Counted from the stretch's first letter, positions 1-8,047 are shown. The stretch is 64,000 bases of DNA from a virus (IMGVR_UViG_3300024264_000007:1-64000), one strand, 5' to 3'. Program-made: numbers and translations. Notes: generated by a model from the letters alone, not told the origin.

Positions 1-108
1 GTCTTCTTCTATATCAGGATGCCGTGCAAAGAAATCTTCGGCACGAATCTCATCGTCAAAGAGAATCATGTCACCACTTACTTCCATTTTATATCCTACA
101 TATCTCAT
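1..108 (-). CDS. Unknown protein, N-terminal part, cut by window edge
   Basis: An open frame starts with ATG at 108 and runs off the left edge with no stop. The visible 36 residues begin MRYVGYKMEVSGDMILFDDE and are acidic toward the end. An AAGGA ribosome binding site lies about 8 nt upstream. I do not recognise the family. It is the first gene downstream of the long leader and promoter at 109-428. Confidence 0.6.
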   Translation of the reverse strand, partial: MRYVGYKMEVSGDMILFDDEIRAEDFFARHPDIEED

Positions 109-393
109 TTTGGTTTTCCTTCTTTATAATATCCAAAAAAATTTTTTAGTACGGCGTCAAGGTCATCCCGATGCCTTAACACTAGTGGACCAACGCAGAG
201 GATTTCACTGGTACTGTTTGCCACGCTCACTCAGAGACATTCTAAGACGCTCTAAGACATCTTCGCACCCTATCTAGTGCAGTAAGTGGGAGGGGCGTTC
301 TCATCCCCTCCACGAATGTTCGGACATTACCCTCTGAGACTTTCACATATGCATGATATATTATAGGTAACTCTCAGATGAACCCTTTAATAT
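109..393 (-). other. Long untranslated leader or small RNA region
   Basis: This 285-nt stretch has no convincing gene; only ORFs of up to about 20 codons occur. It lies downstream of a strong promoter (400-428), so it should be transcribed. At 286-313 it can form a hairpin with a nine-pair stem (one bulge), GTGGAGGGG against CCCCTCCCAC, whose loop holds an ATG while the stem holds an SD-like GGAGGGG. A CTCTAAGAC-type direct repeat lies near 240-260. It is either the regulated 5' leader of the edge gene or a separate small RNA; sequence alone does not decide. Confidence 0.4.
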
Positions 394-399
394 ATAACC

Positions 400-428
400 A
401 TTATACTACAGGATGCAGTCTATGTCTA
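400..428 (-). promoter_or_regulatory. Sigma70-like promoter
   Basis: TAGACA (423-428) and a perfect TATAAT (400-405) are separated by 17 bp. The predicted start is near 393 and reads into the structured leader. Confidence 0.7.
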
Positions 429-605
429 GTGGAAAACTCTGTCGACTCCCCCAATAACTATAAAATCTATCGCTATCTGTCCGATGATGTCTTCACCACC
501 CCTAGATAGGACACTCGCACACATGTCATCCCAACAGTCATTCACTGCCACCTTGGACATGGCCAGTTGCATCTCTTTACTATTCAGTGGTATCTCCACT
601 CCCAT
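426..605 (-). CDS. Unknown small protein (59 aa)
   Basis: The frame beginning MGVEIPLNSKEMQLAMSKVA is kept open to a TAG at 426. An in-frame ATG at 644 would add 13 residues, but the only SD-like AAAAGGAG lies between the two ATGs, 17 nt before the 605 start. It follows the small membrane protein at 629-760 and probably shares its promoter. The family is not recognised; length and position fit a small early phage gene. Confidence 0.5.
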   Translation of the reverse strand: MGVEIPLNSKEMQLAMSKVAVNDCWDDMCASVLSRGGEDIIGQIAIDFIVIGGVDRVFH

Positions 606-628
606 ACCTGTTGCAATGTGTACTCCTT

Positions 629-760
629 TTAACCCATTAACCATGATACTGCTCCTATTAACCCAAATGGTACTCCGAACATGCATAGGAAGGCACAGAA
701 CGAACTGTTGCAAAACCATATGTCGAATCTTCTTAGTCTTCTTTGGTTGTTTGTCATCAT
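629..760 (-). CDS. Small membrane protein (43 aa), possibly leaderless
   Basis: The frame starts MMTNNQRRLRRFDIWF, a basic head, followed by a hydrophobic segment of about 25 residues that includes CAFLCMFGVPFGLIGAVSWL. This predicts one membrane span with a positive N-terminus. Its ATG lies exactly 6 nt after the -10 hexamer of the promoter at 767-796, so the start codon would be the first transcribed base. The function is unknown. Confidence 0.5.
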   Translation of the reverse strand: MMTNNQRRLRRFDIWFCNSSFCAFLCMFGVPFGLIGAVSWLMG

Positions 761-766
761 ATGGAT

Positions 767-796
767 ACCATAACAAAAAGTGAGACCCATTGTCAA
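767..796 (-). promoter_or_regulatory. Early-type sigma70-like promoter
   Basis: TTGACA (791-796), 18-bp spacer and TATGGT (767-772). It shares the GGGGTTGACA and CACTTTTT boxes with promoters at 970, 32696, 33255 and 61878. Confidence 0.65.
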
Positions 797-799
797 CCC

Positions 800-904
800 C
801 TAGTATATACTCCAATGTATACTCCAATATACATTGTATACCATTAGAAACACATGGAGTGGAGTTGCTATGCATGGTACTCTACTACATATCAGGAGTA
901 CCAT
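800..904 (-). CDS. Possible small hydrophobic protein (34 aa)
   Basis: A short frame beginning MVLLICSRVPCIATPLHVFL ends with TAG directly at the next promoter. The N-terminal half is hydrophobic. AAGG lies about 10 nt upstream. The last 12 codons include a tandem repeat of GTATACTCCAAT on the + strand. It is the best candidate product of the promoter at 970-999, but evidence is weak because the frame also extends upstream without ATG. Confidence 0.3.
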   Translation of the reverse strand: MVLLICSRVPCIATPLHVFLMVYNVYWSIHWSIY

Positions 905-969
905 TAACACATGGACCTTACAGACATGGGGTCCTTCGCCTGTTACCTTCGTCAATTCATCATGGATAC

Positions 970-999
970 ATCCTATCAAAAAGTGGGGGTCATTGTCAA
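970..999 (-). promoter_or_regulatory. Early-type sigma70-like promoter
   Basis: TTGACA (994-999), 18-bp spacer and TAGGAT (970-975). It is nearly identical to the promoter at 61878-61907. The first ATG lies 6 nt beyond the -10 but opens only a three-codon frame. Confidence 0.65.
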
Positions 1000-1036
1000 C
1001 CCCTGTCTGCATGGTGCAACACAGCGGTAGTGGGCA

Positions 1037-1144
1037 CTATCCTCTCTCGTGTCCTCTCTTAGGTTCTCTCAGGTTATAAGTAGTCCTGCTTCTCTCTACC
1101 ACTTCACGGTAAGCGAGTTTATTCGCTACTTCTTCCAGACACAT
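1037..1144 (-). CDS. Possible small helical protein (35 aa)
   Basis: The frame begins MCLEEVANKLAYREVVERSR and ends in a basic, Arg/Gly-rich tail. It looks protein-like (amphipathic helix) but has no clear ribosome binding site. Its start overlaps the + strand late promoter at 1142. Treat it as a candidate early gene of unknown function. Confidence 0.35.
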   Translation of the reverse strand: MCLEEVANKLAYREVVERSRTTYNLREPKRGHERG

Positions 1145-1149
1145 AAATA
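1142..1149 (+). promoter_or_regulatory. T4-like late promoter CATAAATA
   Basis: CATAAATA lies 45 nt upstream of the first of three + strand genes and is the only late-type motif in front of them. The leader has no obvious SD. Confidence 0.55.
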
Positions 1150-1194
1150 ACAATATAATTACACACTTTAACACACTACTGCACACATTATATT

Positions 1195-1482
1195 ATGAAC
1201 CTTCTGACACTACTCAATAAAATATTCAAACCCACTAAGAAACAGGCGTTAGCGCATAGAGAGACATCGTTTACCATTATAAGTGGACTCATTACACAAG
1301 CACCTATCATCGTATTCATCATGTATTGTATGCGTGAGGTATTCAATGTAACCGATTGGTGGGTACTCAGTATGGTTAACATATCATCTATGACGGTGAT
1401 ATCATACATTCGTTTATACTACACTCGTATGTACTTCAGTGGTAGGTACGATGACATAGAGGAGAGACATGAAAAACACTAA
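1195..1482 (+). CDS. Small integral membrane protein (95 aa)
   Basis: The protein has a basic N-terminus (NKIFKPTKKQALAHRE), a hydrophobic segment around residues 27-47 and a second around 54-72. This resembles small two-span phage membrane proteins of the DUF2061 kind, though the match is only by pattern. It is first in a three-gene + strand unit (1195-3257) behind a late promoter and overlaps the next gene by 14 nt, so the two are probably co-translated. The function is unknown. Confidence 0.65.
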   Translation: MNLLTLLNKIFKPTKKQALAHRETSFTIISGLITQAPIIVFIMYCMREVFNVTDWWVLSMVNISSMTVISYIRLYYTRMYFSGRYDDIEERHEKH

Positions 1483-2161
1483 TACTTTATTCCCTTGGGA
1501 TAACTACTATATGGACTGGGATGAGTCTGTAATGGGTCGTCTGATGATGATACCTAACTTCTATTCGGATAGCGAGCTTGAGTATCTACGGACTATGGCG
1601 GTGGAGGTCGGTGAAGTATCTTCGGAAGTCTACCCTAATAGACGGATTAGTAAGTTTGACGAATACCCTCCTCAGCACTTAGTGTCTTCGGAAGATTCTT
1701 CTAAGGTTGAGATGATGAACGGTGTGGTGACTGATAAGATTGATTGGTTATGGTCAAATTGGGAAGCGTTTTCAGTGTCTTTGGAAAGACCTAATACTCA
1801 GTATGTCTTTGATACTTTAGACTTAGAGAAGAGAGCGAACAATGTCCCTGCGTATTGTAATCATCATATGCAGGCATCACCTAAGAATATGCCTCATTAC
1901 CCTATACACAATGATGGTGGTAAACTTATGACGATACTTGTCCCTATCTATCCCGATGTGAATAATAGTACCATCTTTCATGGTAATAATAAGGTAGACA
2001 TTGATGGTGGTACTATGATATCATGGGATATTAATACTGCTTACCTCTTTCGTGCAAGTGATTATAGTTATCATTCATATGTCGGAGGTGATACAGATAG
2101 GTTTATTATGAATATAAATTTCTTCAACAATTGGTATAAACGCAACGAACCGCCTAAATAG
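1469..2161 (+). CDS. 2OG-Fe(II) oxygenase-like protein
   Basis: A 230-aa protein with the double-stranded beta-helix signature. HYPIHNDGGK carries the H-x-D iron ligands (about residues 143-150), and SYHSYVGGDTDRFIMNINFF carries the distal His and the 2-oxoglutarate-binding Arg near residue 210. Such enzymes hydroxylate proteins, nucleic acids or small molecules using iron and 2-oxoglutarate; the substrate here is unknown. GGAGAG precedes the ATG, which overlaps the upstream gene. It is one of seven such genes in this window and the only one on the + strand. Confidence 0.75.
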   Translation: MKNTNTLFPWDNYYMDWDESVMGRLMMIPNFYSDSELEYLRTMAVEVGEVSSEVYPNRRISKFDEYPPQHLVSSEDSSKVEMMNGVVTDKIDWLWSNWEAFSVSLERPNTQYVFDTLDLEKRANNVPAYCNHHMQASPKNMPHYPIHNDGGKLMTILVPIYPDVNNSTIFHGNNKVDIDGGTMISWDINTAYLFRASDYSYHSYVGGDTDRFIMNINFFNNWYKRNEPPK

Positions 2162-2165
2162 TACC

Positions 2166-3257
2166 ATGGCATACGACTTCTTCCCAAAACAATCCAAAGA
2201 GATACTTACTAAGTGCGACAAGTTTCCACCTGGTAATGTAGCAGATATGATTAAACTCCATGAGGCACTCACTAAGAAGTACCCTAAGGTTGATGCACCT
2301 ATCAATATCGACTTGGGTAAAAAGAATCAAAGTAAAACAGAGGTCAATATCACTCGTGCATTAGAAGGCGCTATCAGTATCAAACAGATACTTAGTCTAG
2401 GTGGTATTGATAATCTTAAGTTAAAGTTCGGTAATGGGAGTAGTGGTAATAGGGGTGCTAAGAATCAAGGTAATGCGTTTGAAGAAGAGTTCGCAAAGGA
2501 CTTAGAGTCATGGTGGGCAGGTGAGAAGGTCGGTGATAAGAACCATCTCCTTGCGATAGAAGACTTGAACAAGACATACGATTTAAAGAGTTCGTCTACA
2601 TTGAGAATAGAAGTAGTCGGTGGTGAGAATACACCTAGACCTATCAAGTATGGTTCTAGTATTATCCTTGAAAACAAAAAAGGTACTGGTACAGATGTCG
2701 GCAAAAATGTCACTGATATTACTCTGACGAAAGATGACGGTAAAGAGGTATACTTATCGTTGAAGTTCGGTCCTACTACAACCTTCTTCAATGTGGGTGT
2801 AAGAAAGGTACTCACACCAGACGAAATAGAGTCAGGTGGTATCAACGACAAGAATGGACTCAAACTCTTAAAGATGTTCGGTATTAAACAAGATAAGTTT
2901 TGTTTAGTCTTCCAAGGCGATAAGAACACCGCACCAGGTTATAGTAAGAAAGAGGTAGTATCATATGACAAGAGCGCTCTCAACAAACTACTTGAATCAG
3001 GCATTGGTCATGGGTATCATATCATACATAAGTTCACTAATGGTAGAGTCTTATCAAAGAAAATGGACAAAGTGTCAATGCAAAAGGCAGCAAGAACAGG
3101 AAGAATGAAGTTGTTCTATGGTGGTAAGACTGGTGATGGTAGAAGAATCAACATGGAATGTGAATCACCCACTTACAAGTTCAGTTTAAATATTCGTGAT
3201 ACGCAAGGTAAAGATGGTAAACCTACTCGTATGATGTGCGACTTCAAATATAAGTAA
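2166..3257 (+). CDS. Conserved phage protein, possible PD-(D/E)XK fold
   Basis: A 363-aa protein of a type common in marine T4-like phages. Residues around GNAFEEEFAKDLE and, further on, VTDITLTKDDGKEVYLSLK resemble the E...D...ExK layout of the PD-(D/E)XK nuclease core, but the spacing is approximate and the assignment is tentative. It starts 4 nt after the oxygenase stop and ends just before the bidirectional terminator, closing the + strand late unit. A structural role is an equally open alternative. Confidence 0.6.
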   Translation: MAYDFFPKQSKEILTKCDKFPPGNVADMIKLHEALTKKYPKVDAPINIDLGKKNQSKTEVNITRALEGAISIKQILSLGGIDNLKLKFGNGSSGNRGAKNQGNAFEEEFAKDLESWWAGEKVGDKNHLLAIEDLNKTYDLKSSSTLRIEVVGGENTPRPIKYGSSIILENKKGTGTDVGKNVTDITLTKDDGKEVYLSLKFGPTTTFFNVGVRKVLTPDEIESGGINDKNGLKLLKMFGIKQDKFCLVFQGDKNTAPGYSKKEVVSYDKSALNKLLESGIGHGYHIIHKFTNGRVLSKKMDKVSMQKAARTGRMKLFYGGKTGDGRRINMECESPTYKFSLNIRDTQGKDGKPTRMMCDFKYK

Positions 3258-3264
3258 ACCAAAA

Positions 3265-3287
3265 AAAAGGGACATATCGTCCCTTTT
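3265..3287. terminator. Bidirectional intrinsic terminator
   Basis: AAAAGGGAC and GTCCCTTTT form a perfect 9-bp stem with a 5-nt loop, flanked by A runs on the left. It sits between the convergent genes ending at 3257 (+) and 3306 (-), so it can stop both. Confidence 0.85.
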
Positions 3288-3305
3288 CTCAATCAAATCA
3301 ATGAC

Positions 3306-4208
3306 TTACGGATTAGACACTAGGTACATTTGTGCAAAGTAATCGTCACTGATAGGACCATCTGTCTCATCAAAGAATAACAATGAACATTGTTTAGTCA
3401 TATCTCTCCAATCGTGAGCGAATGATAAGTACTTCGCATCTTCGTCACCGCCTGTACCACGCCATAGTTCTGGAAATAGTACTCTAACATTCTTCTCATA
3501 CATCTCATTGAGTTCTTTGTTCTTGTCATGATTACATGAATAGTACTTACCAAGAGTTGCAGGCATCATAGGTAATACAAACTCGGTGTACTCACCCTCT
3601 ACGAAATGCATGAATGACTCATACTTGTCTAGTGTACCATCGAACATCTTATCAGTTAAGTCTGGATGTTCTGCATAGTTGAACTGAAAGAACTGAGGCA
3701 TGAATTGAGTATCTTCTGATTCTGTCCAATCTATTGCAAGATTGAGTGTCGCCCAATTGTTCTCAATGATTGACTTTCTGTCTTCTTCATTGATTGTGTA
3801 TGATGAGTGGTTAGGATTACCTTTGTCTGGTAATGTAGAGAAGATGATACTATGACCTAGATTTCTCCACTTCACTCTTGGATGCATGTACATGATTTTG
3901 TCATGTTCACCAAATCTATCGTTTCTAAACAGATTTTTAATTGCATGACTTGGATTATCTGTACTCTCAATAGTAGTGAGTCTCATGCTTGATGGTACAT
4001 TTGGGTCAGTTTCTTCACTCGCCCACCTTGGTTGAACTGCAAGAAAATCTGATTTCTCATAGTCGGTGAACACATTCAGTACACTAATCTGCATACCCTC
4101 ATGTACTAGTAGACGGTTTGCGTCCATTGATAATTTTAGTTTGATAACATCCTCTGGTGTGGTAGTAGGGTCGTCTTTCAAACATACTGTAGCAACATTA
4201 AATGCCAT
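3306..4208 (-). CDS. Unknown protein (300 aa)
   Basis: A full-length soluble protein beginning MAFNVATVCLKDDPTTTPED and ending near the terminator. I see no confident family motif; the early ...VCLKDD... and IMYMHPRVKW segments loosely recall glycosyltransferase-type alpha/beta folds, which I would not rely on. It has no membrane segment. The ATG follows GGAGATAGAAAA. It begins the - strand run of oxygenase-rich genes. Confidence 0.6.
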   Translation of the reverse strand: MAFNVATVCLKDDPTTTPEDVIKLKLSMDANRLLVHEGMQISVLNVFTDYEKSDFLAVQPRWASEETDPNVPSSMRLTTIESTDNPSHAIKNLFRNDRFGEHDKIMYMHPRVKWRNLGHSIIFSTLPDKGNPNHSSYTINEEDRKSIIENNWATLNLAIDWTESEDTQFMPQFFQFNYAEHPDLTDKMFDGTLDKYESFMHFVEGEYTEFVLPMMPATLGKYYSCNHDKNKELNEMYEKNVRVLFPELWRGTGGDEDAKYLSFAHDWRDMTKQCSLLFFDETDGPISDDYFAQMYLVSNP

Positions 4209-4212
4209 TTTT

Positions 4213-4557
4213 CTATCTCCTCATTCGTGCCAAATCTTTGGCGTATTGTTTATCTTCTTCAAAAACTGGTACTAGGTTAGACTTATGCATAACACCAATA
4301 CCAATTAGTTTCCTTTCACCCGAGTATATAGGATTCTCTCTGCGTGGTGTTGGATTACCGACACATAGATTGTCACTTACATACGAAGGATATTCTTGTT
4401 TAATCACTTCAGACATCACTTGGTCATATTGAACTTGTTGTCTTGCGATTAACTCATTGTATTTAGTAGTTTTGTATTTGGTACTAAATGCTTTAGTCTT
4501 ACGGCGTTTACCGTGAGGACCATACTTAATACTATTACCTAAATTCAAAACTGCCAT
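4213..4557 (-). CDS. Conserved hypothetical protein (114 aa)
   Basis: ATG at 4557 is chosen over an upstream TTG at 4563 because the promoter -10 ends only 8 nt before it. The protein is rich in Lys/Arg/Tyr near the start (KYGPHGKRRKTKAFSTKYK) and has no membrane segment. It resembles small conserved proteins of T4-like marine phages but no function is known to me. There is no SD, so translation may begin at or next to the transcript's 5' end. Confidence 0.6.
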   Translation of the reverse strand: MAVLNLGNSIKYGPHGKRRKTKAFSTKYKTTKYNELIARQQVQYDQVMSEVIKQEYPSYVSDNLCVGNPTPRRENPIYSGERKLIGIGVMHKSNLVPVFEEDKQYAKDLARMRR

Positions 4558-4565
4558 GTACAACC

Positions 4566-4594
4566 ATTATAATATATTATGCATCAATGCACAA
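4566..4594 (-). promoter_or_regulatory. Sigma70-like promoter, start site next to ATG
   Basis: TTGTGC (4589-4594), 17-bp spacer and perfect TATAAT (4566-4571). The ATG of the next gene lies 8 nt downstream of the -10. Confidence 0.55.
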
Positions 4595-4600
4595 GTGGTT

Positions 4601-5221
4601 TTATATAATACTTACCCAACCTGTGATTACATACTTCACATTCGATAGAGGTGGATTACCTCTATGTATATGTGTCCACCCAGCGGGCCAACACACAAAT
4701 CTATTAAACTTTGGGGCGATTCTCTTTGACTGATACAAAAACTCTGTCTCACCGCCCTCATCTACATCATTGAGATACACCATAAATGCAAGTGCTGTTC
4801 TTATATTCTCTAGTTGATTGTTATACTCACAATGCCATGAATGATAACCTTCTGTTGGTCTTGTCTTCTGCATCTTCAACTGACTGACAAATAAATCTTT
4901 AACCATTCCCGAACCAATGAGTGGATACTCTTCACCCCATTTGGGTATGATTTCATGTTGCACCACATCACCCAACTCTCTAAGGGGTGGATTAATCATT
5001 GTGTCCATCATACTCCAGTATACTGAAGTGTCTTCACCTGTCCATTTACTTGCATTTCTAGCACCATCAGCGACTCTAGTCTTTGTTAGACCATGTTCTT
5101 CTGCATTATCGAACACCTTAATTAGGTCATCTATCAAAGTTGGGTCAAAACAGTCATCGATTGTTTTGATATGGTCGCCATGGTCTTTCCAACCACTTTC
5201 ATTATATTTCTGTTCGGTCAC
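4601..5221 (-). CDS. 2OG-Fe(II) oxygenase, prolyl-hydroxylase-like
   Basis: A 206-aa protein with SWHCEYNN, an H-x-E variant of the iron-binding motif, at about residues 129-136. VYLNDVDEGGETEF marks the core strand, and FVCWPAGWTHIHRGNPP followed by KYVITGWV supplies the distal His and a basic residue. This is the prolyl-4-hydroxylase-like layout. Stop and start with the neighbouring 5222 gene are adjacent, indicating an operon. The substrate is unknown. Confidence 0.8.
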   Translation of the reverse strand: MTEQKYNESGWKDHGDHIKTIDDCFDPTLIDDLIKVFDNAEEHGLTKTRVADGARNASKWTGEDTSVYWSMMDTMINPPLRELGDVVQHEIIPKWGEEYPLIGSGMVKDLFVSQLKMQKTRPTEGYHSWHCEYNNQLENIRTALAFMVYLNDVDEGGETEFLYQSKRIAPKFNRFVCWPAGWTHIHRGNPPLSNVKYVITGWVSII

Positions 5222-5404
5222 TTAAAATCCTTCGTTTCTTGGTCTATTCTCACAATGCCAGTCATGACTGCAATATGCATCACACCAGACATGTTCAACA
5301 TGACCGTTATTCATCGGTGAGTGGTACTTCACTTCCTGTAGTTTCAGTAGTTTCTGACACTGACTGCATTTCGCTGTCGGTACTGTCGTTGTTCTCTGAT
5401 TCAT
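5222..5404 (-). CDS. Small zinc-finger-like protein (60 aa), overlapping gene
   Basis: The product carries CSQC (residues 13-16) and later VWCDAYCSHDWHC, four or more Cys that could hold zinc. GAGGAAGAG lies about 9 nt before the ATG, a good ribosome binding site. The first 98 nt overlap the 3' end of the upstream oxygenase in another frame. A shorter 30-aa version could start at the ATG next to that gene's stop, but it would lose CxxC. Function unknown. Confidence 0.55.
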   Translation of the reverse strand: MNQRTTTVPTAKCSQCQKLLKLQEVKYHSPMNNGHVEHVWCDAYCSHDWHCENRPRNEGF

Positions 5405-6095
5405 TGTTCTCTTCCTCTCCTCTCATAGAGTCTTCATCTCTTCCGAACCATACAAGTAGAACATATCTGTCACCCTCATAGATTGGTTCTACACCATGCC
5501 ACATTTGTGTTGAGTTGTTAAAGAATGTAGCAGTACCCTCGTTCTTTGCAATATAGTTTCCATCTACGATTAATCTACCGCCCTTATATCCATCATTCAA
5601 TTGTAGTATCATAGTACCAAAGTCGGTGTCTTCTGCAACATCTTTGTGAAATGGGAACATCGCATCTTGAGCATAGTGTACAATTTGCATATATGTTATT
5701 GTGTCGAAGTCTGGATGGTCTGGTATTAAATGTTCGAACACTTCTAAACATGCATCAAACTCTCTTGTACCTGGTGAACATGTCAAGTGTGTCTTGTTCA
5801 TGTCTGCAACATACTTGTAAGATAGATTGTGGTCTTGTACTTTCTGACTAGGAATTATCTCACTAGAATCTGGATTGTATTCTGCACCATCATCAAGAGG
5901 AGTACTATGAAACACATTCATTATGTGTTCGCACCCTAATGGATTGATTATGTTTGGTAGAATTGTAATAAAGTCTGTATTGCGTTCTATTTCGAACTGT
6001 TCACCAGTGTACTTGTCTTCTACTATTTCTTTGTTGTTCTGTTCATCTGAATCACCTAAGTTGGTGTCGGTATATGAACCCATGTTAATTGCCAT
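5307..6095 (-). CDS. 2OG-Fe(II) oxygenase with acidic tail
   Basis: A 262-aa protein. The core has YMQIVHYAQDAMFPFHKD (H-x-D), GTMILQLNDGYKGGRLIVDG and WHGVEPIYEGDRYVLLVWFG (distal His and Arg), a clear prolyl-hydroxylase-like set between residues 130 and 220. The last 40 residues are a Glu/Ser/Thr-rich low-complexity tail outside the fold, and this tail is exactly the part overlapped by the zinc-finger frame at 5222-5404. It sits in a run of four oxygenase genes. Confidence 0.8.
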   Translation of the reverse strand: MAINMGSYTDTNLGDSDEQNNKEIVEDKYTGEQFEIERNTDFITILPNIINPLGCEHIMNVFHSTPLDDGAEYNPDSSEIIPSQKVQDHNLSYKYVADMNKTHLTCSPGTREFDACLEVFEHLIPDHPDFDTITYMQIVHYAQDAMFPFHKDVAEDTDFGTMILQLNDGYKGGRLIVDGNYIAKNEGTATFFNNSTQMWHGVEPIYEGDRYVLLVWFGRDEDSMRGEEENNESENNDSTDSEMQSVSETTETTGSEVPLTDE

Positions 6096-6104
6096 TGTTA
6101 TCTC

Positions 6105-6785
6105 CTAATTTGGGTGGAAGAAAGTCACTTGTGTGAATCTCCAGTTGTCGATGTATTTATCATAATTGTCAATCCAAGCACCGTGCATATAATTACCTGG
6201 AAATATAACACATCTATTGAACTTCGCCTTAATCATAGTTCGAATGTTGAATCTCTCTTCTACAGGATATAACACATTCATGTTCTCGTCATTAGTAATC
6301 CATTCGCCATCATAAACTGCTGTACCACCATCTTCTTCTTTGTCAAGATAGACTAACATGTTGAGTGTAGCACAATTGTCTGGTATATCTAATTTACTAT
6401 CGATATGTGGATAGTGTTGAAATCTTGAATTGGTAATGTCACCAGTTTTAAAACAGTTGAACTCATATAGTCGTGACCAGTTGTAGTCACCTTTGTGCCA
6501 GTATCTACGACATACATCTAATATTCTTTGATGTTCTGTTTCATAAATTCTTGTAGGGTGACCGACCTTGTCAACTATTCTACAGTCGTAATAGTCTACA
6601 CCATTTCGTGTTGGTGATTCAGGATTATATTTCCACATTGGGTAATCTCTGTTAATCAAGTGTTGATACAAATCTTCGGCGTTCTCATAGAAGTCGTCTA
6701 TAGTCAAACAAAAACCATCAAACTTTGCATCTGCAAATGAACCTTTCATTTTGTATAGTTCATCTAGTATAATTGGTTTACTCAT
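6105..6785 (-). CDS. 2OG-Fe(II) oxygenase
   Basis: A 226-aa protein. QHYPHIDSKLD gives the H-x-D ligands, NMLVYLDKEEDGGTAVYDGE the core strand, and NRCVIFPGNYMHGAWI with NWRFTQVTFF the distal His and Arg. The layout is typical of phage 2OG oxygenases. It overlaps the next upstream gene's stop by 8 nt (the ATG lies inside ACTCATTAG read on the other strand), implying translational coupling. Substrate unknown. Confidence 0.8.
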   Translation of the reverse strand: MSKPIILDELYKMKGSFADAKFDGFCLTIDDFYENAEDLYQHLINRDYPMWKYNPESPTRNGVDYYDCRIVDKVGHPTRIYETEHQRILDVCRRYWHKGDYNWSRLYEFNCFKTGDITNSRFQHYPHIDSKLDIPDNCATLNMLVYLDKEEDGGTAVYDGEWITNDENMNVLYPVEERFNIRTMIKAKFNRCVIFPGNYMHGAWIDNYDKYIDNWRFTQVTFFHPN

Positions 6786-7545
6786 TAGTTAAAACTCCAT
6801 AATCAAATGGGTCACCATGATGATATGACCCTAAATCTTCTGCATGTTGTAAATTGAAAGAGATTGATATTCTTTCGTAATCTTTAATCTCACCTATTAA
6901 TCCTTTTCCTCGTGACCTACCCTGTGGTACTGCATGGGTCAAGTACGAGGGCCATAGTAAGAAGTCACCAGTTTCAGCATAAAATGCCATTTCTGTCTGA
7001 CCACCTGGCGTACCTTGAAATGTATATTGACCATCTTCGTGTTGACCATCACTGGCGCCATGACCAAAAAGAGAACTCATGTTAGGATTATAAAAGGTAA
7101 TTGGTTCTGAATTAGAATCTGTAGAGACATAGTAAGTACCAGATAGTCTGGACTTGACATGATTATGAACTGAATGGGAGTGTGGTTCATTATATACATT
7201 CACCCATGCAAATAGGTGTATGTCATGTCGAGATATTCCAGTCACATCGAAATGCCACATTTTACGGATGAATTCGATGTAAGTATCTTTCATCTGATTT
7301 GCGAAGTCGTTGTACCATGGTTGGTTATGTGTCTCTTCTCTCAAATCGTTCTCGAAGTAGGTTGTGTATTCTGTTTCTGTATTACCCTTTGGTATTCTAC
7401 CTACTACATCTCTACAGTGTTCTGCGACAATTTCATGATTGAGGTTTGCCTTACCTTGAAACATGGGTGTAGAGAAAGTCTGTTTATACTCTCCTCTACA
7501 CGGTCCATATGTGTTCTTTAATGTATTAGTCTTTATTGGTCTCAT
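6778..7545 (-). CDS. 2OG-Fe(II) oxygenase, TIGR02466-like
   Basis: A 255-aa protein. NEPHSHSVHNHVKSRLSGTY followed by FLLWPSYLTHAVPQGRS and RISISFNL is the pattern of the putative 2OG oxygenase group often annotated in marine phages (TIGR02466 type), where His residues around HNH and THAVP bind iron. This differs from the prolyl-hydroxylase-like neighbours, so the cluster is not simply a recent tandem duplication. It overlaps the spanin gene start region by 20 nt. Confidence 0.75.
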   Translation of the reverse strand: MRPIKTNTLKNTYGPCRGEYKQTFSTPMFQGKANLNHEIVAEHCRDVVGRIPKGNTETEYTTYFENDLREETHNQPWYNDFANQMKDTYIEFIRKMWHFDVTGISRHDIHLFAWVNVYNEPHSHSVHNHVKSRLSGTYYVSTDSNSEPITFYNPNMSSLFGHGASDGQHEDGQYTFQGTPGGQTEMAFYAETGDFLLWPSYLTHAVPQGRSRGKGLIGEIKDYERISISFNLQHAEDLGSYHHGDPFDYGVLTNE

Positions 7546-8047
7546 TAACTTTCGCTTCAGTCTTTGTAGTGACTTCTCTATAATATATTACGACTTCACC
7601 AATTTGTTTGATGTATCGTTTTAGTTCTTGCATGTCTTCTGCCATGACCTTGTAATCGCCAACTGATGTTGCGACAAATAACACCTCACCATTGTTCTGG
7701 TCTTTCATCTCATCTAAGAATCTGTCGAGATATGTATATCCCTCTGGCCAGTCTGGATTGTCTCTTTGCGACAACTCACATGTTTTTGGTCGTTTAAGTT
7801 GTTCTACACCTTTATCATCAAACCTCTTAGGTTCAAATGATAATGTTCTTTTACATGGATTTACTATTCGTGCCTCAGATACTACAAACCATTTGGGTGC
7901 AGTCAATTCTACTGGTCGTGGTAAATCAGGTTGCATGATTTCTATCTCTAGGGGTTTACTGACTATCTCTACCTTTCGTTCAGGTAGTAGTGAACAACTA
8001 CTCAGGAGTATTATCAGCGCCGATATTGTAAAGTTTCTCTGTATCAT
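7526..8047 (-). CDS. Putative outer-membrane spanin lipoprotein
   Basis: The N-terminus MIQRNFTISALIILLSSCSL is a lipoprotein signal with the lipobox LSSC, so Cys18 should be lipidated. The gene starts inside the 3' end of the upstream i-spanin-like gene in another frame (50-nt overlap), the Rz/Rz1 arrangement. At 173 aa it is much longer than Rz1 and only mildly Pro-rich at the start (PDLPRPVELTAPKW). Function as the outer-membrane half of a spanin complex is inferred from the pair, not from sequence identity. Confidence 0.55.
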   Translation of the reverse strand: MIQRNFTISALIILLSSCSLLPERKVEIVSKPLEIEIMQPDLPRPVELTAPKWFVVSEARIVNPCKRTLSFEPKRFDDKGVEQLKRPKTCELSQRDNPDWPEGYTYLDRFLDEMKDQNNGEVLFVATSVGDYKVMAEDMQELKRYIKQIGEVVIYYREVTTKTEAKVNETNKD

